This document shows positions 18,368 through 27,338 of a DNA stretch of 64,000 nt, in pieces (within the stretch, counting starts at the first letter, position 1; the number at the start of each line of letters is the position of its first letter). The stretch is from contig JAEZKP010000031.1 in assembly GCA_023436145.1 (NCBI GenBank), positions 132,486-196,485 on the forward strand, in the 5' to 3' direction. The notes below the pieces were generated by a model. The model ran no database searches, was not told where the DNA came from, and saw only the letters and a program-made list of their open reading frames with translations. This stretch comes from Fibrobacterota bacterium (GTDB taxonomy: Bacteria; Fibrobacterota; Chitinivibrionia; Chitinivibrionales; Chitinispirillaceae). The position numbers were made by a program, and so were the translations under genes.

Positions 18368-20263
18368 ATGACAGAACAATCTTTATCAGATATCGATCGT
18401 GGTGTATTCGATGCGCTCAAGGCTCCTCCACTTATCTTTTATTTGGTACTGGCTATACTAGGTACAGGTATTTTCGCTTTTTTTCTTTGCTGGCTATACC
18501 AGTTGAAAACTGGTATGGGAGTAGCCGGCATAAGCCATCCTACAGGATGGGGTGTGTACATTGTTAATTTCGTTTATTGGGTTGGAATCGCCCATTCTGG
18601 AACACTAATCAGTGCGATTTTATATCTGGTAAGAGCCAGATATCGTGATGCGGTTTCCCGTTCTGCAGAAGCAATGACTATTTTTGCAATTGCCATTGCC
18701 GGATTATTCCCTTTAATACATCTGGGAAGGTTCTGGGTTTTCTATTATTTACTTCCTTACCCTAGTCAACGGCAGATATGGCCAAATTTTATAAGTGCAT
18801 TACTCTGGGATGTAGTTGCAGTATCTACTTATTTTGTTGTAAGTCTGATATTTTTCTATGTAGGTTTGATTCCTGATCTTGCTGCTGCAAGAGAATTTTT
18901 TAATAAACACAGAGGAAATTCACATCCCAGAACCAGACTTTACAAAGCACTTTCTTTAGGATGGTATGGCTCATCTAGCCAGTGGCTCCATTACAATAGA
19001 GGCTATTTATTTTTTGCTGCATTGGCTACCCCCCTGGTCATATCAGTACACTCTATAGTTTCCTGGGATTTTGCCATGTCTTTACTTCCGGGATGGCACA
19101 CTACCCTTTTTGCTCCCTATTTTGTGGCAGGAGCTATTCATTCCGGATTGGCCATGGTTATGGTATTACTGATTCCCATGAGAAGAATGCTCAATTTTCA
19201 ATCATTTATTGGAATAAATCATTTTGAAAAAATTGCACAGACAATGCTTGTTACGACTGCCATAGTCGGTTATTCCTACATCATTCTTCCATTCTTTTCA
19301 TGGTATTCCGGTAATATCTTTGACTGGCAGTTAGAGAAATGGCATATGACTGATTCTTGGGCGTGGGCATACTGGGGAATTATCCTGCTAAATGTGCTGG
19401 TTCCATCCTCGTTTGCATTTCGCAAAATTCGCAGAAACCTCAAATGTCTCTTCACAGCAGGTATTCTGGTAGTCATTGGAATGTGGATAGAGCGCTTTTT
19501 ACTGGTTCCCAGTCCACTAAGTCATGATTTTCTTCCACATAACTGGGGTAATTATACCCCCACCTGGATAGAAATGGTTATTACTTTCGGCTCTTTCTGC
19601 ATCTTTTTTTTCCTGTTCCTCTCTTTTTCCAAAGCTCTTCCAGCCATACCGCTTTCGGATGTTAAAACCGGTACAGCCAATCATCAGACACATGAAAGCA
19701 AGTTTGAACTGCACGAATTTAAAGTCGAACCGGTAAAGGATTCCGATTTTTTTATTATTGCAGTTTTCAAAGACGTTGATGGGTTACTGGCTGCAATTGA
19801 TAAATTAACTACAGTTGGGAAGAAAAATATAGAGGTATATACACCTCAAAGAATAGCACACCTAATGCAGATTCTTGGACACACCAGAAGCCCTGTCGCC
19901 TTGTGGACACTTGTGGGCGCATTACTGGGAATGATTTGCGGATATGCGTTGCCGATATTTACTGCTTTACGAAATCATCTAATCGTAGGAGCCAAGCATC
20001 CGGTTTCCATAATTCCTTATTCCATTATTGCATTTGAATTGATTGTGCTGTTTGGTTCTATTGCCAATTTTATAGCTCTGGCCCGTTTTGCGAATCTGGG
20101 AAACCGGGATACTCCGTTGGGGTTTGATCCCAGTTTTACATTGGATCGTATGGGCGTTGTTGTTTCGTGTGCAGAAAATAAAGCAGATAATTTACGGACT
20201 TTTTTTGAGAATAACGGTGCATGCGAGGTTAAATCTTCGGGTAGGAAAGAGAGCCACAGATGA
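18368..20263 (+). CDS. Fused alternative complex III subunits ActC (NrfD-like) and ActD (DUF3341)
   Basis: 631 residues in one uninterrupted frame. Residues about 1-435 form the polytopic NrfD/ActC quinol-binding subunit with about ten membrane segments (GVYIVNFVYWVGIAHSGT, FPLIHLGR, WDFAMSLLPGWH). After a hydrophilic linker (about 436-455) comes a DUF3341/ActD domain (DSDFFIIAVFKDVDGLLAA; two membrane segments near 515-535 and 550-575; GFDPSFTLDRMGVVV). ActC and ActD are usually separate genes of about 450 and 180 residues, so this is a fusion. The stop region overlaps the start of ActF by 4 bases. Confidence 0.9.
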   Translation: MTEQSLSDIDRGVFDALKAPPLIFYLVLAILGTGIFAFFLCWLYQLKTGMGVAGISHPTGWGVYIVNFVYWVGIAHSGTLISAILYLVRARYRDAVSRSAEAMTIFAIAIAGLFPLIHLGRFWVFYYLLPYPSQRQIWPNFISALLWDVVAVSTYFVVSLIFFYVGLIPDLAAAREFFNKHRGNSHPRTRLYKALSLGWYGSSSQWLHYNRGYLFFAALATPLVISVHSIVSWDFAMSLLPGWHTTLFAPYFVAGAIHSGLAMVMVLLIPMRRMLNFQSFIGINHFEKIAQTMLVTTAIVGYSYIILPFFSWYSGNIFDWQLEKWHMTDSWAWAYWGIILLNVLVPSSFAFRKIRRNLKCLFTAGILVVIGMWIERFLLVPSPLSHDFLPHNWGNYTPTWIEMVITFGSFCIFFFLFLSFSKALPAIPLSDVKTGTANHQTHESKFELHEFKVEPVKDSDFFIIAVFKDVDGLLAAIDKLTTVGKKNIEVYTPQRIAHLMQILGHTRSPVALWTLVGALLGMICGYALPIFTALRNHLIVGAKHPVSIIPYSIIAFELIVLFGSIANFIALARFANLGNRDTPLGFDPSFTLDRMGVVVSCAENKADNLRTFFENNGACEVKSSGRKESHR

Positions 20264-21342
20264 GTCGATCTTTTAGACTTACCTTTTGGGCTAGCCTTAC
20301 AGTTATTGGTTTTTTATGTTGGGTATTGGTCGTATGGAACAATCCACAACGGGCCTGGGTAGCATTACTGGCGGGACTTACCTTTTTTTTACCGCTTAGT
20401 AGCGGACTTTTTATCTGGTCTGCAATCGTCAAAGCATCCAATGGTTCCTGGCCAGGGAAACTGGAAAGGATTCCACTGGCTTCATTGGGATGTGCCATAC
20501 CAGTAACAGTTGCTCTGATTGCATTATGGATATGGAACTCATATTGGGAACCTTGGAGCGGGCAGAAGCTTCCACAAGGAAATTGGTTTACTGTTGCTTT
20601 TGTTATGGGAAGAGACCTGACAGCACTATGCGGATTTTGGATATTGGCATTTTTCTATTATAAAAAACGTATCGTTTCTAATGCCCGAAGTCTCACCGGA
20701 TGGCTTCTCATACTTTACTCTGTAACTATTTCCATTATTGGATTTGATCTGATAATGGGATTATATCCCTCATGGAGCAGTACTGTTTTCGGGCTTTACG
20801 TTATTGTTACTGCTTTATACGGTTCTGCTGCAGTGTGGGCAGTAATCACCATTGCCGGTGGTATTTCATCAGTTTCACAGAATGATAAAAAACATACCTT
20901 TCAATTCCATGATCGAGGCAGATTGCATGACATTTCCAAACTGATATATACTTTCGCAATCATGAGCGCATATCTTATGTTCTGCCAACTATTGCCTTTA
21001 TGGTATGAGAATATACCTCATGAAACCAGTTTTCTTATTCCCAGAATGAATTTCGGCCCCTGGAGCATGGTTAGTGCAGGTCTTTTATTTACTATATATA
21101 TCGGTCCTATAGTTTTCATGTTGCCCAGAAATGTAAAACGTACACCATTACCACTTGCCATTTGTTGCATAATAATTCTTGGTGGCTTGTGGTTGGAAAG
21201 GTTATGGCTGGTCTTACCCAGCTACTCTATAAACAAATTATCATTGTCAGATTTTGGAGTGCTTTTGATTTTTATAGGGCTATGTGCACTTTGCATGGAA
21301 ATTATGTCAACATATGTTCCTGAACTTTCTTACGGAGATTAA
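20260..21342 (+). CDS. actF: Alternative complex III membrane subunit ActF
   Basis: 360 residues with about ten hydrophobic segments, related to ActC/NrfD. It fits the second quinone-binding subunit ActF: NPQRAWVALLAGLTFFLPLS near the start, and FVMGRDLTALCGFW and LIMGLYPSWSSTVFGLY in the middle. The usual ActF is about 400 residues, so this is slightly short. It overlaps the ActC-ActD fusion by 4 bases (ATGA), implying coupled translation. Confidence 0.85.
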   Translation: MSRSFRLTFWASLTVIGFLCWVLVVWNNPQRAWVALLAGLTFFLPLSSGLFIWSAIVKASNGSWPGKLERIPLASLGCAIPVTVALIALWIWNSYWEPWSGQKLPQGNWFTVAFVMGRDLTALCGFWILAFFYYKKRIVSNARSLTGWLLILYSVTISIIGFDLIMGLYPSWSSTVFGLYVIVTALYGSAAVWAVITIAGGISSVSQNDKKHTFQFHDRGRLHDISKLIYTFAIMSAYLMFCQLLPLWYENIPHETSFLIPRMNFGPWSMVSAGLLFTIYIGPIVFMLPRNVKRTPLPLAICCIIILGGLWLERLWLVLPSYSINKLSLSDFGVLLIFIGLCALCMEIMSTYVPELSYGD

Positions 21343-21376
21343 TAAATCATAAATTCTTTCCAGAAAGAAAAAAGTT

Positions 21377-21919
21377 GTGAGTGAGACCCGGAAGTTAATC
21401 CGAAAAAGGTTCTATTATCTCTTAGCCATGTGGTTATCGGTTATTCTTTTTGTTGTGCTGATAGCAGGAATCTGGCTTGGCAAAGTTTCATACCCGCAAC
21501 CGCATGGCCAGAAACAACCTATTCCTTTCAGTCATAACATTCATGCTGGAAGAAAAGAAATCAGTTGTATGGTTTGTCATCCGGAAGCAGCACTTGGTTC
21601 AACCGGAGGTATACCCCCATTAACCACCTGTATGCATTGTCATTCACGCATAATTGTTTCCTATGCGCCTGTTAGAAAACTGTATCATCATTTTTATACT
21701 AAAGAACCACTGGAGTGGAAAAAGGTAACCGATGTACCTGAATTTGTTTACTTTCCCCACTCGGTTCATCTGCACCGTAGTGTCGATTGTGCCCGCTGTC
21801 ATGGAGATGTCAAAAAAATGGACCGTATAGCTGAAGTAAATAAAATGGACATGGGTTTTTGCATGAGTTGTCACAGAAATTACAATGTCTCTACAGATTG
21901 TTTTACTTGTCACCGTTAG
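21377..21919 (+). CDS. actA: Pentaheme cytochrome c subunit ActA
   Basis: 180 residues with one N-terminal membrane anchor (about 14-34) and five CxxCH haem sites: C64-H68, C85-H89, C138-H142, C162-H166 and C175-H179. Five haems plus an anchor is the ActA pattern; it passes electrons from the Fe-S chain of ActB towards the oxidase. The last haem site ends at the penultimate residue. The start is GTG 21377, 34 bases after actF, with a purine-rich upstream region. ActA is normally the first gene of the operon; here it comes after actF. Confidence 0.88.
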   Translation: MSETRKLIRKRFYYLLAMWLSVILFVVLIAGIWLGKVSYPQPHGQKQPIPFSHNIHAGRKEISCMVCHPEAALGSTGGIPPLTTCMHCHSRIIVSYAPVRKLYHHFYTKEPLEWKKVTDVPEFVYFPHSVHLHRSVDCARCHGDVKKMDRIAEVNKMDMGFCMSCHRNYNVSTDCFTCHR

Positions 21920-21938
21920 TGCCAGAACAGGAGAAACG

Positions 21939-23309
21939 ATGCTGGAATTTACCAAAAAAGCTCATAGTGCTGCATTAGCATTCTTTATAGCAGGATCGAT
22001 CTGGTTCATGGTTGGAACTATTTACGGGTTATTTTCCGCTATACATCTGGTTTCTCCTCAACTTATAAATAACTTCGCGCCTTTAGTTTTTGGCAGAGTC
22101 AGACCAGCTCATGTAAATACAGTCCTTTATGGTTTTGTGGTTACCACTTTAATAGGAGCAGGACTGTATTACACACCGGTTCTTCTGGGAAGGCAGCTAT
22201 GGTCGGAGAGACTGGGATGGCTGGCATGGCTGTTCTGGAATTTAACAGTATTAAGCGGGCCGATCTCTTTCGCCATGGGAATGACTCAAGGAAGAGAGTA
22301 TTCGGAATATCTGTGGATTTTTGATCTTTTCCTGTTGCTATCCATGCTTATCGTTCTTTTTGATTTAATCATGACCGTACTCCACCGGAAAGAGCCTCTC
22401 CTTTACATTTCAGTATGGTATTTTGTTGCCACATTTCTCTGGTCTTCAGGAAGTTACTTTATAGGGAACGTTATGTGGAATCCACCAGAAGGTGCCATAG
22501 ACGGCATAATGGATTCTGTGCTTCTATGGTTCTGGGGGCATAACCTTCCAGGACTTTTACTTACTCCGTTGGGTGTAGGCCTTGGCTATTACATCATTCC
22601 TCAGGTGGTAAAGCAGCCATTGAATTCTCATTTTTTATCGCTTATCGGATTCTGGACATTAGTGGTTTTTTATTCTCATATTGGATCCCATCATATCGTT
22701 CAGGCACCTATTCCAAACTGGCTTAAAGTAGTCTCAGTTATTGACTCGGTGGCCATGGTCATACCGGTAGCTACGGTGCTTTTCAATTGGTGGATATCTG
22801 CCAGGGGATATCTTGGTAAATTGCTTGCAGATCCGGCCGGAAAATTCGTTTTAATCGGCTCGGTCTGGTATCTGTTCACCTGTATTCAAGGACCGGTCCA
22901 ATCCATTCCTTATATTCAGCGAGTAACCCATTTTAACAACTGGACAGTTGGGCATTCTCATATGGCCATTTTAGGGTTTACCGGATATATTGCTCTCGGA
23001 GGGCTCTGGCATATTCTTCCTCAGATTGTCAATCGCAAACTATATTCCCGGCATCTGGTGAATTTACAGTTTGGATTGTTAACAATAGGGCTCACCGGGT
23101 TTGTTATAGTCTTAACTATAGCTGGCCTCATCCAGGGTGGAGCATGGAATAATGGTGAGGTTGTATACCGGGTTCTTGCCGAGCTTCCGCCCTATATGAT
23201 CTGTCGCTTATCACTGGGCATATTTATCATAACCAGTTCCTTTGTCGGGTTCTTCAATTTATTGATGACTGTTTTAAAAGGTCAATCAATTCATGATCAG
23301 GTAATTTGA
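21939..23309 (+). CDS. ccoN: cbb3-type cytochrome oxidase catalytic subunit I
   Basis: 456 residues with about twelve membrane segments. Haem-copper oxidase ligands are visible: low-spin haem His in RPAHVNTVLYGF (H58), the CuB His in WGHNLPG with the cbb3-type Tyr in LGYYIIPQ, the HH pair in GSHHIVQAP and the two haem His in VGHSHMAILG. The Tyr in helix VII places it in the C (cbb3) family. ATG 21939 has a CAGGAG ribosome site; earlier in-frame starts overlap actA. It probably receives electrons from the complex III encoded just upstream. Confidence 0.92.
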   Translation: MLEFTKKAHSAALAFFIAGSIWFMVGTIYGLFSAIHLVSPQLINNFAPLVFGRVRPAHVNTVLYGFVVTTLIGAGLYYTPVLLGRQLWSERLGWLAWLFWNLTVLSGPISFAMGMTQGREYSEYLWIFDLFLLLSMLIVLFDLIMTVLHRKEPLLYISVWYFVATFLWSSGSYFIGNVMWNPPEGAIDGIMDSVLLWFWGHNLPGLLLTPLGVGLGYYIIPQVVKQPLNSHFLSLIGFWTLVVFYSHIGSHHIVQAPIPNWLKVVSVIDSVAMVIPVATVLFNWWISARGYLGKLLADPAGKFVLIGSVWYLFTCIQGPVQSIPYIQRVTHFNNWTVGHSHMAILGFTGYIALGGLWHILPQIVNRKLYSRHLVNLQFGLLTIGLTGFVIVLTIAGLIQGGAWNNGEVVYRVLAELPPYMICRLSLGIFIITSSFVGFFNLLMTVLKGQSIHDQVI

Positions 23310-23312
23310 ACA

Positions 23313-24332
23313 ATGAAAATGACTCCTGCAATGCTTATTATTGGAGGATTAATTGTTTACTGGGCATCAATATCAATTATGGTGTTTATTCCTTTGTTAA
23401 CAGTTCATGATAAGCCTTCGGATATCTGGCTTCCCATGCCCAGTGAATCACAAAAGGGATTATTTCTTTACAAATCAAATGGTTGCAGTTATTGCCATTC
23501 TCTTTACATTAGAGTTAATGACTGGGGACATGGAGCAGAGCGGATATCAATGATGGGTGATTATTTTGATATAAATCCTGCTATTCTCGGTTCAGAAAGA
23601 ACAGGTCCTGATCTTTCGATGGAAGGGGGACAGAGACCCGATGACTGGCATTTAGCACATTTCATAAATCCTCGCAATACCAGTCCTATTTCACTTATGC
23701 CTTCATGGGAATTTCTGGGTAAAGAAAATATCGGACATCTAACAGATTATATGCAGTATTTGGGAGGAAAAATAGCTCAAAGAAGAGTGCAAAGACAGCA
23801 GTACTGGAAACAAAAATCTGTAGATGCTTATCAAGGTGGTATAAGCAACAATTTTAATTTCCTCCATGATCATATCCCCTCTGTATGGCGTTCCATGCCA
23901 AATCCATATGCGGCAAGTGAAGCGGCACTTTCCAGAGGTAAAGTGATTTACGAACGTTTTTGCATGGGTTGTCATGGCGAAATCGGTGATGGAAATGGAA
24001 CAGCCAGAAAATATCTCAACCCACCTCCTGTAAATTTCACAGAATTAAAAAAATACCTTATCGATAACAAGTATATAGGAGGCATTTTTTATTATCAGAT
24101 CATGAATGGAATAACCGGAACGGCAATGCCTTATTTCAAACGAGCTCTTGAATCAGAAAAAATCTGGGATGTAAGCAATTATGTTGCAGTCTCTTTTTTA
24201 GGGTATACAGATGCCAATTTAGAACCTGCAGGTATCGATGCATCTTATGAAGATGAGCATTTTTCAAATATAGATTCTCTTTCTTTGGATTCTTCAATAA
24301 TCGGAGGAAAATCGGAAAATGGAATCAAATAA
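23313..24332 (+). CDS. Fused CcoO-like and cytochrome c (CcoP-like) oxidase subunit
   Basis: 339 residues. An N-terminal anchor (about 8-29) leads into a CcoO-like monohaem domain with C58-H62 (GCSYCHSLY), then SERTGPDLSMEGG and DDWHLAHFINPR, all typical of CcoO. A second cytochrome c domain has C217-H221 (FCMGCHGEIGDGNG) and a likely Met ligand in GTAMPYF. CcoO and CcoP are usually separate proteins, so this is a fused dihaem subunit delivering electrons to CcoN. It starts 3 bases after ccoN and overlaps the next small gene by 14 bases. Confidence 0.88.
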   Translation: MKMTPAMLIIGGLIVYWASISIMVFIPLLTVHDKPSDIWLPMPSESQKGLFLYKSNGCSYCHSLYIRVNDWGHGAERISMMGDYFDINPAILGSERTGPDLSMEGGQRPDDWHLAHFINPRNTSPISLMPSWEFLGKENIGHLTDYMQYLGGKIAQRRVQRQQYWKQKSVDAYQGGISNNFNFLHDHIPSVWRSMPNPYAASEAALSRGKVIYERFCMGCHGEIGDGNGTARKYLNPPPVNFTELKKYLIDNKYIGGIFYYQIMNGITGTAMPYFKRALESEKIWDVSNYVAVSFLGYTDANLEPAGIDASYEDEHFSNIDSLSLDSSIIGGKSENGIK

Positions 24333-24513
24333 TTTACATATAATTGTATTCTGGGTATTAATCCGGTTAAGTGGTTTGCTCCTAACCGTCTTTTTCATTC
24401 TCTGGGCTTTTGCAGAGAGACAATTTGAAGAGATGAAAAGGGCTGCTTCCATTTCTTTAGATCTAACCAAGGAATCTGACCAAAAGAAAAACTCTAAAAA
24501 TTCCAGTAACTGA
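24319..24513 (+). CDS. Small single-span membrane protein in oxidase operon
   Basis: 64 residues: a hydrophobic segment (about 8-29) followed by a charged Lys/Glu/Ser tail (KRAASISLDLTKESDQKK). The position after the oxidase subunits, with a 14-base overlap, resembles CcoQ or CcoS genes, but I see no conserved motif that proves either. It may be a small structural or assembly subunit of the oxidase. Confidence 0.65.
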   Translation: MESNNLHIIVFWVLIRLSGLLLTVFFILWAFAERQFEEMKRAASISLDLTKESDQKKNSKNSSN

Positions 24514-24530
24514 TTTCAGAAAGGAAACAC

Positions 24531-24794
24531 ATGCCCAATCAATTCATGCTTATCAGTAACCAGTATTCCATTCTGGCAATCACGACTGGCATTGTACTTG
24601 TATTATTAACTGTTATCTCTTATTTAGCCTTCTGGCTTCCCAGGCTAGATAAAAGACATTGGGTAACCCAGTCTTCACCCTGGAAAGATGTCTTCTCCTC
24701 GGTTCCCTGGGTGTTGATTGTTATTTATACTGCCACAACTTTCATGGCAGTTATTGTCCTGGTCTATTATTCCATCTATCCTCCAAACTGGTGA
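24531..24794 (+). CDS. Small two-span membrane protein in oxidase operon
   Basis: 87 residues with two hydrophobic segments (about 15-35 and 58-79) joined by a charged loop (LPRLDKRHWVTQSSPWKD). The start has a GAAAGGAAA ribosome region 17 bases after the previous stop. The arrangement of two transmembrane segments recalls small subunit II-like or complex III accessory proteins, but no family can be named. Confidence 0.65.
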   Translation: MPNQFMLISNQYSILAITTGIVLVLLTVISYLAFWLPRLDKRHWVTQSSPWKDVFSSVPWVLIVIYTATTFMAVIVLVYYSIYPPNW

Positions 24795-24798
24795 AATT

Positions 24799-25104
24799 AT
24801 GCAAGAATTCATGCATGAATTCGAAGAGTATAAAACTCTTTCCCCATTCTGGGGATGGTTTGTTCTAATTGTTTTCAGCATCTCCATAATTACATTCGGA
24901 ATGATTGCCCATATGGTTATTCCTCATAGAGAGCAGCGCCACTGGGATTTTGGCGCTTTACCCATTGTACCAGGTGAATCCAGATTTACTACACGCAAGC
25001 CACCAGCAAAACCATCCCTGCAAATGATTCCTTTACCTGGCGCAAATCCATTGACAAAAATTCCTGCAGATACATCAGAACCATTTTCAACGGAGTGCAG
25101 ATGA
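24799..25104 (+). CDS. Small membrane-anchored protein in oxidase operon
   Basis: 101 residues. One hydrophobic segment (about 18-42) is followed by a soluble tail with IPHREQRHWDFGALPIVPGE and a Pro-rich C-terminus. ATG 24799 lies 4 bases after the preceding stop. The stop overlaps the start of the following cytochrome c (ATGA). Family unknown; the coupling argues for membership in the same complex. Confidence 0.65.
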   Translation: MQEFMHEFEEYKTLSPFWGWFVLIVFSISIITFGMIAHMVIPHREQRHWDFGALPIVPGESRFTTRKPPAKPSLQMIPLPGANPLTKIPADTSEPFSTECR

Positions 25105-25673
25105 TAAGCAGGCTTCTTATCTTTTTTGTCGCATTATCCAGATTATTTCGATTTTTCCCTGATCTGCTAAAGCCATCTCCCAGTTTAGGTAAATGGCTAT
25201 TCACTGCTAAAGTAATGAAAATATGGGTTACTGCTGGCGGTATTATGGCCTTAATTTTTTTTTGGATCGCCCTGATCGGTCCGAATATGAGAATTCAACC
25301 TCATTATCTTCCTTATGAAGTACTACTGCCTGTACCGCCTGAAGGCATAATTACTGTAGAAAAATATCCGCTTTGGTCCGGTAATGATACTCTGCTTTAT
25401 CAGAAAAAAGAAGCTTTATCTGATACAGCCGGGAAAATTTATTATGAATATTATTGTCAATTCTGTCATGGTCGTCCAGGACTTACACCCGGCCCTGTGG
25501 GGGAGAGTTTTATACCTACACCTACGGATTTATCTCTGACAAGAATCCAACAATTGGATGAAATCACTTTTATACAAAAAATGATTTCTGGTAAATCACA
25601 TATTCCATTGATTCCTTACGTAGTTCCACCCCTTAGTCGCAGATTAATTGCTCAATATGTTTTAAGTTTCTAA
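25101..25673 (+). CDS. Membrane-anchored monohaem cytochrome c
   Basis: 190 residues: hydrophobic N-terminus, a clear membrane segment (about 41-60), then a single cytochrome c domain with C119-H123 (CQFCHGRPG). In class I cytochromes the distal Met sits in an MP motif near the end; here the equivalent stretch reads GKSHIPLIPYVVPPLS, so the ligand is either another Met nearby (KMISGK) or absent. It overlaps the preceding gene by ATGA and closes the operon. It may take the place of the monohaem ActE subunit, for which no other candidate is present. Confidence 0.8.
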   Translation: MISRLLIFFVALSRLFRFFPDLLKPSPSLGKWLFTAKVMKIWVTAGGIMALIFFWIALIGPNMRIQPHYLPYEVLLPVPPEGIITVEKYPLWSGNDTLLYQKKEALSDTAGKIYYEYYCQFCHGRPGLTPGPVGESFIPTPTDLSLTRIQQLDEITFIQKMISGKSHIPLIPYVVPPLSRRLIAQYVLSF

Positions 25674-25694
25674 GCAGCACTAAAGTATCCTGGT

Positions 25695-27227
25695 TTATCT
25701 GGACACCGCAATTTTAACTCTCTTTTCTGTTTTTTCACCATCGTAATATTTCGTTTTTATTACTACAAGATATGTCCCATTACCAACTATCCGTTTGTTT
25801 CTGTTCTTTATATCCCAGTAAACTCCGTAAACACCTGATGCACCGGATGCTTTCAATGGAAGGCTCTGTGCAACCAGATTTGCGGTTGCATCATAAATAT
25901 CTGCAGTACCATATTTATCAGTTCCTGGAATAAGTTGAAGTGGAATTCTGGAATAAAGCCCGATCAGTGCACCGGATGTGTTGTTTCCGATTATCTGGGA
26001 ATATGCTTTACGTATCTGGTCGTTGAACGGAACATCCGGCGATGCCGGTGATGGATAACCGGTAACCTGAATACTCCACTCCCGATCGATCTCAATAAAC
26101 GCTTTCTTAACTGAATTAGGATGATTTCCATCGGGATCTGTAACGTACTTACTCCGGATTTTAAATCCGATACTGTCATTTTTTTGTCTGTAGTTATTGG
26201 GTAGTTCCAAAAGAACCTTAACAGAACTTATATATTTGTTACTGCAGACACCATTGTACATGGATCCTTTAATCATTTCAGCCCCTTCACCTGTAATAAC
26301 AAACGAGCTCTCAGGTGGTGCACTGAACAATTCAGAGCATATTACAGGTGAATTGAATTTTAATTCCAGTGTATCTTTACCATTTATATCTGAATTTGGT
26401 TTAAGTACTGCTGATGTAACCTTCGGACCGGTTCCATCAGTACGGTTTATCATATTTGTGGTAATCTTAATGCAGCTTTTTGACACATGCCTCTCAGCGT
26501 AGAAAAAATCAAATGGATACACTTCACCTTCAATAAGACCTAACGCACGCCCTATACTATCCATTTCCAGAGTGCTGCTCTGGGCAATATGTATACCACC
26601 CAGATCCAGAACCAGCCTGTTATTGACAAAAGCCCACACATCATCATCACCCAGGAAATCAAATTTCAATCCCTTTTTGTAGGTAAAATATGTGTGAAGT
26701 TCCATTGTGAAGGAATAATTGTGCCTGTAACCTGAAGGTTCATTTCCAAATCCTTTTTTGTCTATCCAGAAAAACTCTGATGTACCGTTAGTACCACTTC
26801 TTTCAAACTGATAGATACTGTCTTTAGTGTGAAGGAATGGAAGTGAATCGGTTATAACCACATTTTTAAATGCTGTATCGTAATCCACTTTGATAGTACG
26901 GTCATACTTCCCAGAGGTGCCAGTGTAAACCGGTATATTATAATCACCGGGAGTCCAGGGAGAAAACCATTTGTGAATAAATTTATTGAAAAAAATATTC
27001 GCTCCTGCTACCGGCTTTCCTTCCTGGTTAAGTGTGTCACTCACCATCCCCTTATAAATACCGCCTATATGGTCAGGATTAAACTCCGGGTTACTCCCGT
27101 CTGCGTGAAAATCATAAAAAGTCACCCTGACCCATAGAGTATCTCTGATTCCGCTCTGAGCAAAGGATGCCGACTGAAAACAGAATATGACCACAACTAA
27201 AAGCGCAAAGCGCGAATCAATTTTCAT
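25695..27227 (-). CDS. Fibro-slime domain surface protein
   Basis: 510 residues with a signal peptide (about 1-23, ending SFAQS). The fibro-slime domain covers about residues 28-265: WVRVTFYDFHADGSNPEF at its start, then SGYRHNYSFTMELHTYFTY, FLGDDDVWAFVNNRLVLDLG and PFDFFYAERH. This domain is known from Fibrobacter and slime moulds and is PA14-related, often carbohydrate-binding. A middle beta-sandwich region is followed by a C-terminal FlgD/sorting-like segment (GNGTYLVVIKTKYYDGEKTEKRVKI). An AGGAGG ribosome site precedes the ATG. It is probably secreted and attached to the cell surface for binding polysaccharide. It lies 111 bases downstream of the OmpA gene. Confidence 0.9.
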   Translation of the reverse strand: MKIDSRFALLVVVIFCFQSASFAQSGIRDTLWVRVTFYDFHADGSNPEFNPDHIGGIYKGMVSDTLNQEGKPVAGANIFFNKFIHKWFSPWTPGDYNIPVYTGTSGKYDRTIKVDYDTAFKNVVITDSLPFLHTKDSIYQFERSGTNGTSEFFWIDKKGFGNEPSGYRHNYSFTMELHTYFTYKKGLKFDFLGDDDVWAFVNNRLVLDLGGIHIAQSSTLEMDSIGRALGLIEGEVYPFDFFYAERHVSKSCIKITTNMINRTDGTGPKVTSAVLKPNSDINGKDTLELKFNSPVICSELFSAPPESSFVITGEGAEMIKGSMYNGVCSNKYISSVKVLLELPNNYRQKNDSIGFKIRSKYVTDPDGNHPNSVKKAFIEIDREWSIQVTGYPSPASPDVPFNDQIRKAYSQIIGNNTSGALIGLYSRIPLQLIPGTDKYGTADIYDATANLVAQSLPLKASGASGVYGVYWDIKNRNKRIVGNGTYLVVIKTKYYDGEKTEKRVKIAVSR

Positions 27228-27338
27228 ATCTCCTCCTCTGCCCGGATACAGAAAAGATAACAGTGTTCCCCGGTAAAATTGATTTATGCCAACACACTTA
27301 AACTCAAGACATTGACCTTATTAAATACATCTCAAGGA

